A stretch of 64,000 nucleotides of DNA from positions 62,001 through 126,000 of the forward strand of contig PYSS01000057.1 of the NCBI GenBank assembly GCA_003049465.1. The letters are read 5' to 3'. The notes beneath the pieces were generated by a model. It was not told the DNA's origin. It saw only the letters and a list, made by a program, of their open reading frames with translations, and made no database searches. This DNA is from Magnaporthiopsis rhizophila (lineage: Eukaryota > Ascomycota > Sordariomycetes > Magnaporthales > Magnaporthaceae). The translations under genes were made by a program, and so were the position numbers. This document shows positions 22,923-33,110 of the stretch, piece after piece (the stretch's first letter is position 1; the number at the start of each line of letters is the position of its first letter).

Positions 22923-25832
22923 AGCGTGATGCAGGGGAGTTCAACACCATCGCCGCCATCCTTGCCTGCATTCCCTACCCCGCCTCCACCTCCACACAGG
23001 CCAGGCCGGTCGCGTGGGAGGCTTCCACAAGCCAGAAAGGGACCAGAAAAAAAGGAAGAAAAAAAAAAAAAACCATTAGTCCAACCGTGCCCATACCCAC
23101 CTCCACCCATCCGACGTTTTCCAGTAAATGAGGACGGGTTTAAACTTCAGGCGTGCCTCAACATTTGTAGTGAAAGGAAATCGGCTGGCAAGCAAATTAT
23201 TTTCCTTTAATTTACTCCCGTTATTAAGCCTAACTCAAAAATATTTTATGTTTATTTTATTTTTAAGTAAAAAATAATGAGCCGGCTTATCGATGCCGAG
23301 CCTTGGTGATGTTTTAACGCGCTAATTTCCGACCTTTTCCACCTAAACCTATATGTAAAACCCTTTTTTTTTTTTTTTTAACCCGGCTGGGTACGCCCAC
23401 CTACGCATAACGCCGAATCGCCGGTTGGGAGGAGCTCCCACAAGATGTGGGTTATGACTTTGTATTGCTAACCCGAACGTGTCCCGTCGGCCGGGGTGTG
23501 TAGTAAGCACCTTTTACCACTCCATGTGGGGAGGATAATGCTGAGGCCGTAATGTCCCATTATATAAAAGCAGCCTCACCGGCATTCCATGTCGCCGCCA
23601 TGATGTGGCAGGTGCTAAATATGGATGGAGGCTTGTAGCAGACGGCGAGGTTGCAAAGCTGCCAGAACATGTGGGCGATGGTTGGGGTATCGAGGCAGTC
23701 CGGGACAGCAAGGGCGGGTTGCCTAATTACACTTTCTATCACGAAAAGAGACGCGGGGACCCAGGTGAACAGAGGTTGGAAATGGCATGGCGACCATCGG
23801 CTCGGAGAACCACCGGTAAGCACAATTAAAAATCCCCACTCAAGCGCTCTGCCTCGCTCAGTGTCGACATGCTTTACCCTCCAGTCCGACAATTAAAGTC
23901 CTTCACTGCCGTTTCTGCTAACCTTCCGGCCCTAACCCGGATCGCCAAGCGGCCGATTGCTATTTGCGGCAGCTGTAGGCGAGGCTCGAAGTAAGGAAGG
24001 TTACGGATTACTACTGTTTAATTTTACGGCGACTGCCAAGGCGGCGTGGGCGGCGCGATCTGCAACGCCCAACCGGCTTGGGTCCAAAAGGCACAAGCGA
24101 CTAGCGTAAAAAAGTGCGCAGTGAGCTGCTGCCGTGACACCTGCACGTAATTACTAACATCTTTGGCACTGGATCCCAAGGGAACTAGACGCATCTTTCT
24201 TTAAACCAACTACGCTGCCAGGAGCTCGCCCGCTCGTGGAAGAAGAGCAGGCGTATGGGGCCGACCAAGTGTGGGAACCGCCCTCCCGGCAGGCTTGTCA
24301 GCGTCTGACGCAAGTTGATCCTACAGCCAGCTGCGGACGACCAATATCTGCCCGGCGCTTCGCTTGGTCTCAGCACAGCAAGCCCCCACCAGAGACAGCC
24401 GCAGGTAGGTAAATTACTAATTATGTGGCGACGAAATAAATCGAGCATGCGTGAATGGCTTTCTTTGGACCTGGCCAACTATTTGAGCCGCCGTGTTTGG
24501 AGTTGATAGCGCTTAGGTGATTTCACTAGCAGCTTCAATTTCCTCAAAAACATGGTGTGGACCAGTGCAGTGGACGTCCACGACACGCTACCCAGGACGC
24601 CGGAACCTCTTGCGGTCACGTGGGGTTGCGAGGCCCGGGAGCGTTGTGGTGGAATTAGGCTTAATGTTGTTTAGTGGTCCTCCAGCACCGCCGGCTCCTG
24701 CACAGCACAGCATGGCGCTGAACGCCCCACCCCGCCACTGCCCCGTGTAAGCAGCCATGAATCGGTCCAATTGTTCGATCTAGGGATGTGGGCTGATGCA
24801 CCCGGTGAGACAGGGTGACACACGGTGATGGATTGATGAGCTATTCTTTCCTCTACTGCTGGCGTGCGGCGGCAGCCGGCAATTGTTATTTTGCGATTGG
24901 CAGGCGGTCGAATCAAGCCCTGTTCTGAATTGAACCGCATCAATGGCCGCCCCGGCACTTGAGTGCGACCCGCCTATTTGGCTTTCCCAGCGGGTCGCTT
25001 GCGTGATGGAGCGGTTGCGACCTACTCGAGAACACCCCGCAGCCCGGATACGCAGAGCGGCTTTCGGTCCCGATCCAAATGGAACACGTCCAGAAAGTTG
25101 GTGCCCTGTCTTTAGTAAGGACCACCGATCCAACTTGGAGAACTCCTCGAATCACCGCAATGGGATCGTATAAGGATCTGCAGGTGGTGGCTGAGTCTGA
25201 CGCTAGCGGACCTGGCCGTACCCCTGGGCCACAGGCACTCTGGCAGGGCCTCTTTTTTTTTTTTTTTTTCCACAGGAGCAGCCACACTCTCCATGCGTGC
25301 CAGCGACACAATCTCCTATGCAGCATTAACGCCAGGGGGAAAGGGAGTCGCTCCCACGACACGGCCGCTCCAGAGTAAGCCAGCGTCCTGAAGGCCACAT
25401 GGCAGTGGTGTCAAGGGATGTCTGTTGCTTCCAGCCGCAAGCATGGCTCAACGGCTGCTGCACCCGGGAACCTTTGCAGCGCAAAGGCCCGGGCGGCTTA
25501 CTGGTTTCTCGACGAGGGTCGGCGCATAAGTAGACAACATCGGGACCTCGGTTTAGGTCGGACTTTCTGATCCCGTATAGGCAACATCTTCAGCATTGGC
25601 ATCATCAAAATCATCATCCAGCAACCCTCACGCATCAAACTCTAAGCAGCCACTGTCAACCTCGCATCGCCCTCGCTCTCTCCCTCTCGGATCTGCTAAC
25701 ACCCAAGCATCAATCTCACCAAGCAACATCCACTGTCACCAGCAGTTCAGGCAGTCCACTAGCTAACCAGCAATCTACAAACCTCGACACGTGCACATCT
25801 AGGCGGTTCATTCACATCAATACACAGCCACG
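22923..25832. other. Gene-poor stretch and promoter of the repeat-precursor gene
   Basis: No convincing gene is seen in 2.9 kb. It includes an AT-rich patch at about 23190-23385 with a T run (23366-23381), a T/A-tract at 25251-25270, and from about 25600 a C/A-rich, G-poor leader typical of highly expressed fungal genes leading to the ATG at 25833. No clear TATA box was found near that leader. Confidence 0.45.
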
Positions 25833-27455
25833 ATGAAGTACGAGACTTTCGGCGCCTTCCTCCTGGCTGTTGCCATGCCCATCATGGCAGCCCCGGCCCA
25901 GCCGGATTCCGCTAGCGTTGAGGACGCGGTCCGGGCCATTGTCCAGCAGCAGCAGCAGCAGCAGCAGGAGCAGCGGCCCAAGGTGGAAGCGCGCATAGTC
26001 CTCCCCAATCCCGGGGTATGGACCGATCCTCGCACTCTCGTTCGTCCCCCGTTCAGGAATCCCCGGTTTAAGTACGGGCTCGCGAACGGCCAGCCGGCGA
26101 TTGCCCGGCGTGACGTGGGCGATGACGAGGCCGCCGGCGACGACGAGGCCGCCGGCGACGACGAGGCCGCCGGCGATGACGAGGCGCTCCTTGAACGCCG
26201 CAAGTTCGGCCGTAAGACCAACGCTATCAACGCCATCGCCAACCTCGCCGGCTCCGTCCTGCCGTGGCTCGGCCTGGGCCAGCGCGATTTGTCTGCCATC
26301 GAAGGTGCAGGTCTCGAGGCCCGCGGCGAGCCCATCCTGTCCGAGGCCGAAGTTCGCGATACTATCGCGTCCGCGATCGACCAGTACGAACAGGCCAACC
26401 AGAAGCGCGACACCGAGGGCCTCGAACGCCGTAAGAATGGCAGCAAGACCAACGCCATCAATGCTATCGCCAACCTTGCCAGTTCCGTCCTGCCTTGGCT
26501 CGGCCTGGGTCAGCGCGACCTGTCTGCTGTCGAGGGCGCTGCCGGCCTCGAGGCCCGCGGCGAGCCCATCCTGTCCGAGGCCGAGGTGCGCGACACCATC
26601 GCGTCCGTCATCGACCAGTACGAGCAGCAGGCCAACCAGAAGCGCGACGTCGGCGGCTTCGAACACCGTAGGAACGGCTGGAAGCCCAGCACCTTCCCAG
26701 GCACCGTCCCCTTCGCCCCCACCATGGAGCGCATGCCGTGGATGAACCTACGCAAGGGCGGCGTCCAAAAGCGCGACGTTGGCGACCTCGAGCGCCGCAA
26801 GAACGGCAGCAAGACCAACGCCATCAACGCCATCACCAACCTTGCTAGTTCCGTCCTGCCGTGGCTCGGCCTGGGCCAGCGGGACCTGTCTGCTGTCGAG
26901 GGTGCTGCTGCCGGCCTCGAGGCCCGCGGCGAGCCCATCCTGTCCGAGGCCGAGATCCGCGACACCATCGCGTCCGTGATTGATCAGTACGAGCAGCAGG
27001 GAAGCGTCCAGAAGCGGGACGTCGACGGCACCGCTCTGGAGCGCCGCAAGTTCGGCCGTAAGACCAACGCCATCAATGCCATCGCTAACCTCGCCGGTTC
27101 CGTCCTGCCGTGGCTCGGCCTGGGCCAGCGCGACTTGTCTGCTGTTGAAGGTGCCGCCGGCCTCGCGGCGCGCGACGTCGACGGCGCCGCCCTTGAGCGC
27201 CGCAAGTTCGGCCGCAAGACCAACGCTATCAACGCCATCGCCAACCTCGCCGGCTCCGTGCTTCCCTGGCTCGGCCTTGGTCAGCGCGATTTGTCTGCCA
27301 TCGAAGGTGCTGGTCTCGAGGCCCGCAGCGAGCCCGTCCTCACCGAGGCCGAGGTGCGCGACACCATCGCCTCCGTCATTGACCAGTACGAGGCGCAGCA
27401 GAAGCGCGACGAGACGGCGAGCCAGGAGCGCGTCGCCCGGGCCCTGCGGGCGTAA
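25833..27455 (+). CDS. Secreted KEX2-type repeat peptide precursor, 540 aa
   Basis: This is a single exon. The N-terminus (MKYETFGAFLLAVAMPIMAA) is a signal peptide, probably cleaved near residue 20, then comes a Gln run (about 38-45). The rest is built from repeats. A block of the form TNAINAIANLA-x-SVLPWLGLGQ occurs five times (in units 124-151, 201-228, 323-350, 406-433, 458-485). Each is preceded by LERRK and, in most units, followed by a second conserved block (SEAEVRDTIASVIDQYEQ) and then QKRD. Dibasic KR sites end the units (191-192, 270-271, 313-314, 394-395, 524-525) and RR sites start them. A sixth unit (281-312) has a quite different interior (STFPGTVPFAP, MPWMNL). There is no Cys. 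This fits the KEX2-processed repeat proteins of fungi, which include Ustilago Rep1 repellents and dikaritin RiPP precursors. No DUF3328 (UstY-like) gene or other RiPP enzyme was found in the window, so a surface-active or signalling peptide seems more likely than a cyclic RiPP. Confidence 0.85.
   Translation: MKYETFGAFLLAVAMPIMAAPAQPDSASVEDAVRAIVQQQQQQQQEQRPKVEARIVLPNPGVWTDPRTLVRPPFRNPRFKYGLANGQPAIARRDVGDDEAAGDDEAAGDDEAAGDDEALLERRKFGRKTNAINAIANLAGSVLPWLGLGQRDLSAIEGAGLEARGEPILSEAEVRDTIASAIDQYEQANQKRDTEGLERRKNGSKTNAINAIANLASSVLPWLGLGQRDLSAVEGAAGLEARGEPILSEAEVRDTIASVIDQYEQQANQKRDVGGFEHRRNGWKPSTFPGTVPFAPTMERMPWMNLRKGGVQKRDVGDLERRKNGSKTNAINAITNLASSVLPWLGLGQRDLSAVEGAAAGLEARGEPILSEAEIRDTIASVIDQYEQQGSVQKRDVDGTALERRKFGRKTNAINAIANLAGSVLPWLGLGQRDLSAVEGAAGLAARDVDGAALERRKFGRKTNAINAIANLAGSVLPWLGLGQRDLSAIEGAGLEARSEPVLTEAEVRDTIASVIDQYEAQQKRDETASQERVARALRA
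26118..26186 (+). repeat. Tandem GDDEAA codon repeat inside the precursor gene
   Basis: Four near-identical 18-base units encode GDDEAA, GDDEAA, GDDEAA and GDDEAL (residues 96-119). The acidic patch lies between the N-terminal region and the first repeat unit. Unit number is likely to vary between strains. Confidence 0.85.
26202..27287 (+). repeat. Five-copy peptide repeat array of the precursor
   Basis: Five copies of an 84-base core (28 codons) lie at 26202-26285, 26433-26516, 26799-26882, 27048-27131 and 27204-27287. Two core types alternate in their basic lead: KFGRK (copies 1, 4, 5) and KNGSK (copies 2, 3). Synonymous changes are scattered between copies, whereas amino-acid changes are few (Ala/Thr, Gly/Ser), which suggests selection on the peptide or recent gene conversion. 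Copy 4 lacks the second (SEAEVRDT) block. Confidence 0.85.
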
Positions 27456-28930
27456 GTGCCATTTCTCCTCACGTCTCTCTCCCTCCTTTGAAGCACAAGA
27501 AGGTACTTGTGCTGCGTTCACTTTGATTTTCCTTTGTTTTCCCCAGTTTCTTTTTGTTTTATCACGATGTTGGGTTTTCGCAAGGCGCTGGTTGGATTTT
27601 ACTTTTTTCGGGTATCTTTTTCCTGGGTTTGCTTAGCGGGGAGTTTGGGGGCGTCAGTCACTATTTATTCCCACAAGGCGGGTAGCATTGCTGGCGCTTG
27701 GATTTGCTTTTTTTGAAATCTGGATTAAGATGCAATACATGTCGTTCAAACCATGACTTCCTCCGTCCGTGCCACGTACAAGCTCTCTTGCATACTCTCT
27801 TTTTTCTTCTTTCCTTTCCGAATAACCAGTGACCAGATTTCGATGCGCAATGGTAATTGGCGAACGCACGATCTTTTTGGTTGGCACCGCGCTGTCGATT
27901 CTTGCTTCGTGGGCCGGCGGGACGATACCCCTGGGTCCACCGTACGACAGGTCCAGCAAGCTCCAATGACGGCTTATGATCGCTCTCGGCAATAACACTG
28001 CCCTCAACTCGGCTGGAGGCGCGCGCTGATCACCAAAACCAGCACCCTAGGGACTACCACAGACGGTATACCGACGGGAGACCGCAGATGGGGAAACACC
28101 ACGTAACGAGAAAAACTGGCAGCCGAGCTTACTCCTCCGCTTCTCCCCTTGAAGCTGACCCCTAACCGTCAACATCATTCGCTCGACGGAACTTTCAAGA
28201 CCGAGGCCATTCCCCAATCCGAGCACCGCCGCGCTGAGGGCCCCAAATAGGCGGGCGTGATTTGCATCGACAGCTGTCAAATCAGGGGGGCAGATCCCCT
28301 GATTGGTCGCGGCTACACATGGTCAGCTCCTTCGTCGCTTGGCGCTCTCCACACCTCAACTGGGCGATGCTCTAAGCAGCCGCCATGCACCAGCCTCCGC
28401 CACCTCGGCGCTTGGCATCCCGATTCGGTTATCGCGCGCGAGATTTGAGATTTGCCCTGACACCGCGCCATGCTGCGCAGCTCAAAGCGGGTAAGTAGCC
28501 GCAAGCAGCCGCCTCGCGCGGTCAGAGCCCCCGTTGTGGAGGCTGTTTTCTCCAGCTCGTAGTAAGAAGGCTCAGAAAGACAACCCTTTTCCGGCGAATT
28601 TGTAGCTCCGGGATGGCAGAGCAACAAAAACCGCGGCTACTTTGGGAAACGTGAGCGTCGGTTGCAGTAAGCGCCAGCCGCCGTGCCCAGGCGAGCGGCA
28701 GAGACCCATGGCGATGGGCGAGATGCGATCTGGGCTGCTGGCCAAGCCTCGCCCCTGAAGCTGTCGCGAATGCTTGATAAATATCCACGAAAGTCCAGCC
28801 TTGTTCATCTGTTGTCGTTAATACCATCATCACCATCATCACCACCACACAAATAACCCCTGAGCAACATCACCAGAACTCTTTCCTCCTCCCTCTCCAC
28901 CCCCACCACCACAAAAGCCAGTCCCCAAAA
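27456..28930. other. Intergenic region between two secreted-protein genes
   Basis: 3' flank of the repeat precursor (T-rich to about 27720) and promoter of the next gene. A TATA-like GATAAATAT lies at about 28776-28784. The leader 28800-28930 is rich in 'atcacc' repeats and C/A. No gene is supported. Confidence 0.45.
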
Positions 28931-29968
28931 ATGCGCGTCACAACCGCCACGTTCGCCATGATGGCCGCCTCGCTGGTGGCCGCGCAGCAGTACGACGTCG
29001 CCGACGAGTTTGGCGACATCAACATGCGCGACATGGTCAAGCTCACGCTCGACAAGCGCAGCGACGGCGAGGAGCCAGTGTCGCTGTGGGTGCACAAGAG
29101 CTTCAAGGTCCGGTCAGAGAGCGACAACGTCTTCCCGCAGTTGCAGGTGCGCGACGACAAGGACAAGAAGCCGGCCAACACCACCTCGGTTGCCAAGAAG
29201 CCCAAGAAGAAGACGTTCAAGGTCCACGTGACCGAGTTCAACGACAGCATCGTCAAGTGGGTGCCCAAGCCCAAGGACGGCAAGAAGCCGGCCGACAAGA
29301 AGCCTGCCGACAAGAAGAAGCCTGCCGATAACAAGGAGGGTGATAAGAAGGGGGGTGACAAGAAGGAGGGTGACAAGAAGGAGGGTGACAAGAAGGAGGG
29401 CGACAAGAAGCCCAAGACCGACGAGGAGAGGAAGGCGTTGAGGGAAAAGGCCAAGGAGAAGGCCAAGCAAAAGTTTGAGCGCGGAAGCGTAAGTGCCTGC
29501 CCCTTGTTTTCCTCATTAATATCCGTTCCCACACTAACCACTTTCTCCAATCAGTGCGGCGCAAGCACCTTCACCAACAAGACCACCATCGCGGCGCCCT
29601 TCACGGGCGGCTGCCTCGCGATCCGGAACTGGGCGCGCCGGAACCCGGGCAAGTGGGTCTTCTCGCCCGCCAAGGTGCAGGGCGAGATCAACCTGATCGT
29701 GGCCGGCTCCAACAGCGGCGCCAACTGCCGCTTCGCCATCCGCAACAGCAGCGGCCACAAGACCTTCATCGCCAACGTCGACGTCCACGAGCTCATCACC
29801 GACGCCCACCGCCGCTTCACCGTCCGCTACGGGAGCGGGAACGACAAGACGCGCGGCCACCGCGTCGCCGCCGAGGGCAACATGAAGTGCGACAAGCAGT
29901 ACAAGAACGGCACCAAGTTTGAGCAGAACGTCAACTGGGCCGTCCTCAAGTTTGACGGCCAGGTTTAA
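28931..29968 (+). CDS. Secreted Hce2/Ecp2-type protein with Lys-rich linker, 323 aa
   Basis: There are two exons, 28931-29488 and 29555-29968; the 66-base intron (GTAAGT, CTAAC, TCAG) is in phase and stop-free. Signal peptide: MRVTTATFAMMAASLVAAQQ. A dibasic KR (42-43) may be a propeptide site. Residues 110-183 are a Lys-rich, low-complexity linker with five xGDKK repeats (136-160). The C-terminal domain (187-298) matches the Hce2 pattern: CGASTFTNKTT, PFTGGC, an N-Cys region, VDVHELITDA, and AAEGNMKC, with four Cys (187, 206, 244, 298). Hce2 proteins are homologues of the Cladosporium fulvum Ecp2 effector and are widespread in fungi, with roles in plant interaction or fungal antagonism. The highly basic linker is unusual and may bind cell-wall or nucleic-acid polyanions (inference). 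Confidence 0.75.
   Translation: MRVTTATFAMMAASLVAAQQYDVADEFGDINMRDMVKLTLDKRSDGEEPVSLWVHKSFKVRSESDNVFPQLQVRDDKDKKPANTTSVAKKPKKKTFKVHVTEFNDSIVKWVPKPKDGKKPADKKPADKKKPADNKEGDKKGGDKKEGDKKEGDKKEGDKKPKTDEERKALREKAKEKAKQKFERGSVSACPLFSSLISVPTLTTFSNQCGASTFTNKTTIAAPFTGGCLAIRNWARRNPGKWVFSPAKVQGEINLIVAGSNSGANCRFAIRNSSGHKTFIANVDVHELITDAHRRFTVRYGSGNDKTRGHRVAAEGNMKCDKQYKNGTKFEQNVNWAVLKFDGQV
29336..29410 (+). repeat. Tandem 15-base EGDKK repeat
   Basis: Five 15-base units encode EGDKK, GGDKK, EGDKK, EGDKK and EGDKK (residues 136-160) in the linker of the Hce2-type protein. This is a likely length-polymorphic minisatellite. Confidence 0.85.
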
Positions 29969-30699
29969 GGGGAATCGCTCTGGCTTTTCCCGCTTCTCTC
30001 GCCAGCCTATAACTTTATTTTGCTCCCTTTCCTCTGTCAGGACAGGGCTATACCCTGTTTTCCTTCTTGTTTTTGTATTATATCTGCTCTATTTCGGTGC
30101 ATAGCGTTCTGGCGTTTTGGGGGATTTTTTTTTATTCGTTGCATAGCATGGGGCCAAAACTAGCATTTATTTACAATATTTACTTTTTTATATCTCGATT
30201 CTCTCGCGTATACCAATGTTCATTTTCATCTCTTGAGCTTGCTTGCACTAACTCACTCCAAAATATATTGCAACCAAGGGCCTGGTCCCGACTAAGGGCT
30301 GGTTGTGGGTTTGCTGCATAAAGGGTAATTACAAAGAGGTAGGTTCTTTAACACCGTTCGAGCATGCATAATTTCGTAAAATAGATATACAATGAACTCT
30401 CAACTGCGACTCAGTCTTCCTCAGCCACATGTTTTTAGCATTTATGTTCGTCTTTTGGTGACAACCCTTTCCATACACAACATATTTGAGAGAAGTAACA
30501 ACGTGGCCTGGTACAGGCCCCAACTCGCGATATTCTCCGTATCCTACAAATAATTCATCTACCTGTGCTTATAAAATGTCCCCCCGGCTACCCCGACGCC
30601 ATCCGTTCATCAAACAAAAGCCCATAATTAGGAACACCCTGTCTTTCTTGGAAATTACAACGTCGCTCCGTCGCTCCCTCGACCTCGCATACTCGACAG
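29969..30699. other. Convergent intergenic region
   Basis: Shared 3' flanks of the Hce2-type gene (plus) and the DUF7580 gene (minus). T-rich downstream sequence lies at 30000-30200. No gene is seen. Confidence 0.5.
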
Positions 30700-32645
30700 C
30701 TAGCCACTACCGGATAGCTTGAAATAGTCTACGCACCGCTGTAGCGGCCGCACAACCTCTTTCAGCATCTCGCTCCGCCACTTGTCCGCCGATACAGTCG
30801 CATTGCCCAAAAGGCACCAGCTGACCGCTGTCGCATATTCCTCGCCAACTTCGTCCTTCACGTCTCTGAGCCAGTCCTTTGCGGCCAGGAAGTCGAACCC
30901 ATCTCTTTCCTGCTCACTTTCTCCACGAGGCCACGATGTCCTGCATGGCTGCTGCTCCAGAGGCGAGCGGAAGCACAGCTCGAGGAGTGTGATGCCCAGC
31001 CGTGCTAGAGCGGGCCCAACACCGTCTGCTGGGGCAGTGGCGTTGCTCGGCGAGGTGGCTTCTTTGTCGGCGGCTATGACAGCGAAGTCTCGTCTGATAT
31101 GTGGTTGATGAAGGAGAAATACGTTTGGCTTTGATGAGTCTACCGGAAAGATAAGGGAGGACTTGGTGAACGGATAGGTTCGGCCACCTGTGCTTGGGAA
31201 CCATGGAGAGTCGAGCAGCTGCAAGAAGGACGAGGCAATGATGAGTGCGATGGAGAAGCTCTCTCTCCGGGTTGGCGCTGGCCTCACATCCTTGTTGAGG
31301 ATCTGCTCGAGTGTCACCGAGTGCGGGATTTTGGCGTGTTGAGAGACCGAATACACATAATACCTTCGGTTCTCGTCTGGAAGCTCCAGATATCCCTTGC
31401 AGCCTGTTTCGATGACGCAAAGCGATTCGCAAATAGTACTTATGGGCTGGAACTGTTGGGCGCCGAGATCCGATGAGGGGGCATTGAGCGAGATCGTCGG
31501 GGTGAATTGTACCTTTGCTCTCTGTGTCACAGCTGCTTTGGCCCGGAAAGCTGATCTCCTGATACCGGCTTTCGGTTGGACTTGCGAACATGGTTGATTG
31601 ATCGTCTTCTTCTCGATCAGTGTCCGGCTTTCTTTGATCAACCCGGAATGGTTTCCTTCCTCTATGCGAGTGGCAAAGGCCTCCCAACGGTTCAGGGAGC
31701 TCGGGCTGCTCTCGGAAGCTTTGATAGTGAACAGGACTTCAAACCTTGCCTTGTCTTTGCAAGAAGCACGATGTTGCAGGAGAAGCCCGGCTGCATGATC
31801 AGTTCGACACTGGCAGCCACATGCCGCTGCCAAAGCTCGGAAGAATGCCGTAGCCGTTCGCCAGAAGTTGCACAGGGATGCATCCAAGGCAGAGGCAGCC
31901 TGTGCAGCCTCCAACTGCCTGGTGAGCGCTGCATCTTTCTCACTGGAGTCGAGGAGCTCTAGAATTCTGATTAGCTGCTGCCGAAGTCAACGCAGCGGCC
32001 ATCCGTGGTCAGAGAGGAACAGAGCTTACTCCATAGCTTTTCGTTGGAATCTCGAAGCTCTGCGAGCAGCCTTTTGCGGTTGGCCTCTCCCTCGAGAAAC
32101 CTTGCCTTGTATGTCTGGAGCTTGGCCGCGTCCTTGATCGAGGAGCCACTGAGACGCGCCAAAGTGGAAACGGCCTGCATCGTTGTCAGTCGCCTCTATT
32201 TCCTTGATGGAGGCAATGAATAGGAGCCTCATGCCTGTTGCTTCCTCTTCTCTTCGACGAGCTCAGAGTATGATTCCATCTCTGCGCTAACATTGTCGAT
32301 GGCCTCTTTGATGCGCTGCACGTAGCAGATGTAGAGCTCGAAAGACTCCCCCAACTTCTTCTCCAGAAGCTCAGCAATATCGGCATCTGCCCAGCGCGGG
32401 CCCGAAGGATTGTCTAGCAGGTCCTGTGCAGCGACAACATCGGACACCAACGGGAAGACCAGCAGCCGCAGGTGGCGTTTGAATAACAGTTGCTCGTTCT
32501 TGAGGTCCTCGGGGCATCTGGTATAGATCAGGCGAACATCCCTCCATGCATCCACCTTGCGCGCCACTCTTCTATATCCATCAATGGCGGAGATGGCGAG
32601 AGGGAATGCGCCGAGCACGACCCCAGCAATCTCGAATCCAGACAT
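30700..32645 (-). CDS. DUF7580-type fungal protein, 604 aa, three exons
   Basis: Exons are 32645-32235, 32174-32030 and 31958-30700. The N-terminus MSGFEIAGVVLGAFPLAISAI is the hydrophobic start typical of this fungal family. A helical region follows (WADADIAELLEKKLGESFELY), and then a large C-terminal domain with SIALIIASSFLQLLDSPWFP and LARLGITLLELCF, as in DUF7580 proteins (often related to kinase-like or NLR-associated fungal architectures). Intron 2 (31959-32029) is a standard GTAAGC...CTAG. Intron 1 seems to use a GC donor (CAG/GCATGA, 32234) with CTGAC and GCAG; an alternative GT donor at GTCGAA is also in phase and would drop six residues. Function is unknown. It is divergent from the C2H2-BAG gene, with 465 bases between the starts. 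Confidence 0.7.
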
Positions 32646-33110
32646 GGAGTACTTTCGGTGAGGAGCTAGCGTGAGGGAGAAGGGCGTGTCGAGAGGAGTT
32701 GGCGACTTGGTGCAGACAGGGCGTCTAGTCATCAATGAGAGAGATAGGAATTGGCGAGGAAGATTGGGTATGGCAGAAGGGATGACAGAAAGATGGTCGG
32801 GTACCGGAACCGAAGATGCGGGGTTTGGCTGAAGGAAGAACGCCGCTCGCGACAGCCAGCCAGCCAGTGTCAGATTGATGCAGTCATTCAACGCGAGACG
32901 GTGACTGGTCGAGCTGTCATAGCCTGGTGCGGGGTTGGGAGCCTGCGTTCCATGATCGCTAACACTTAGGACGGCTGGGTTGGGGACCACACTCCTTTAC
33001 CACCGTAAAGCGGAAGCAGGTCTCTCGCACACATTACCCATGTGTACCCTTCAACTATCCTTCTGACGCGATCTGAGTGGACACATGCCTCCACGCCAGA
33101 GGCCTACGCG
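32646..33110. promoter_or_regulatory. Divergent promoter region, DUF7580 and C2H2-BAG genes
   Basis: These 465 bases separate two ATGs pointing away from each other (32645 minus, 33111 plus). No clear TATA box was found on either side. Co-regulation of the two genes is possible but only inferred from geometry. Confidence 0.4.

Noticed and set aside
25812..26666. Minus-strand frames of 218-284 codons across the repeat precursor
   Set aside because: They mirror the repeat structure of the plus-strand gene and have no start context or homology of their own.
25833..27455. Classification as a dikaritin (ustiloxin-type) RiPP precursor
   Set aside because: No UstY-like DUF3328 gene, no HxxHC motif in any nearby product, and the cores lack the usual short Tyr-containing peptide.
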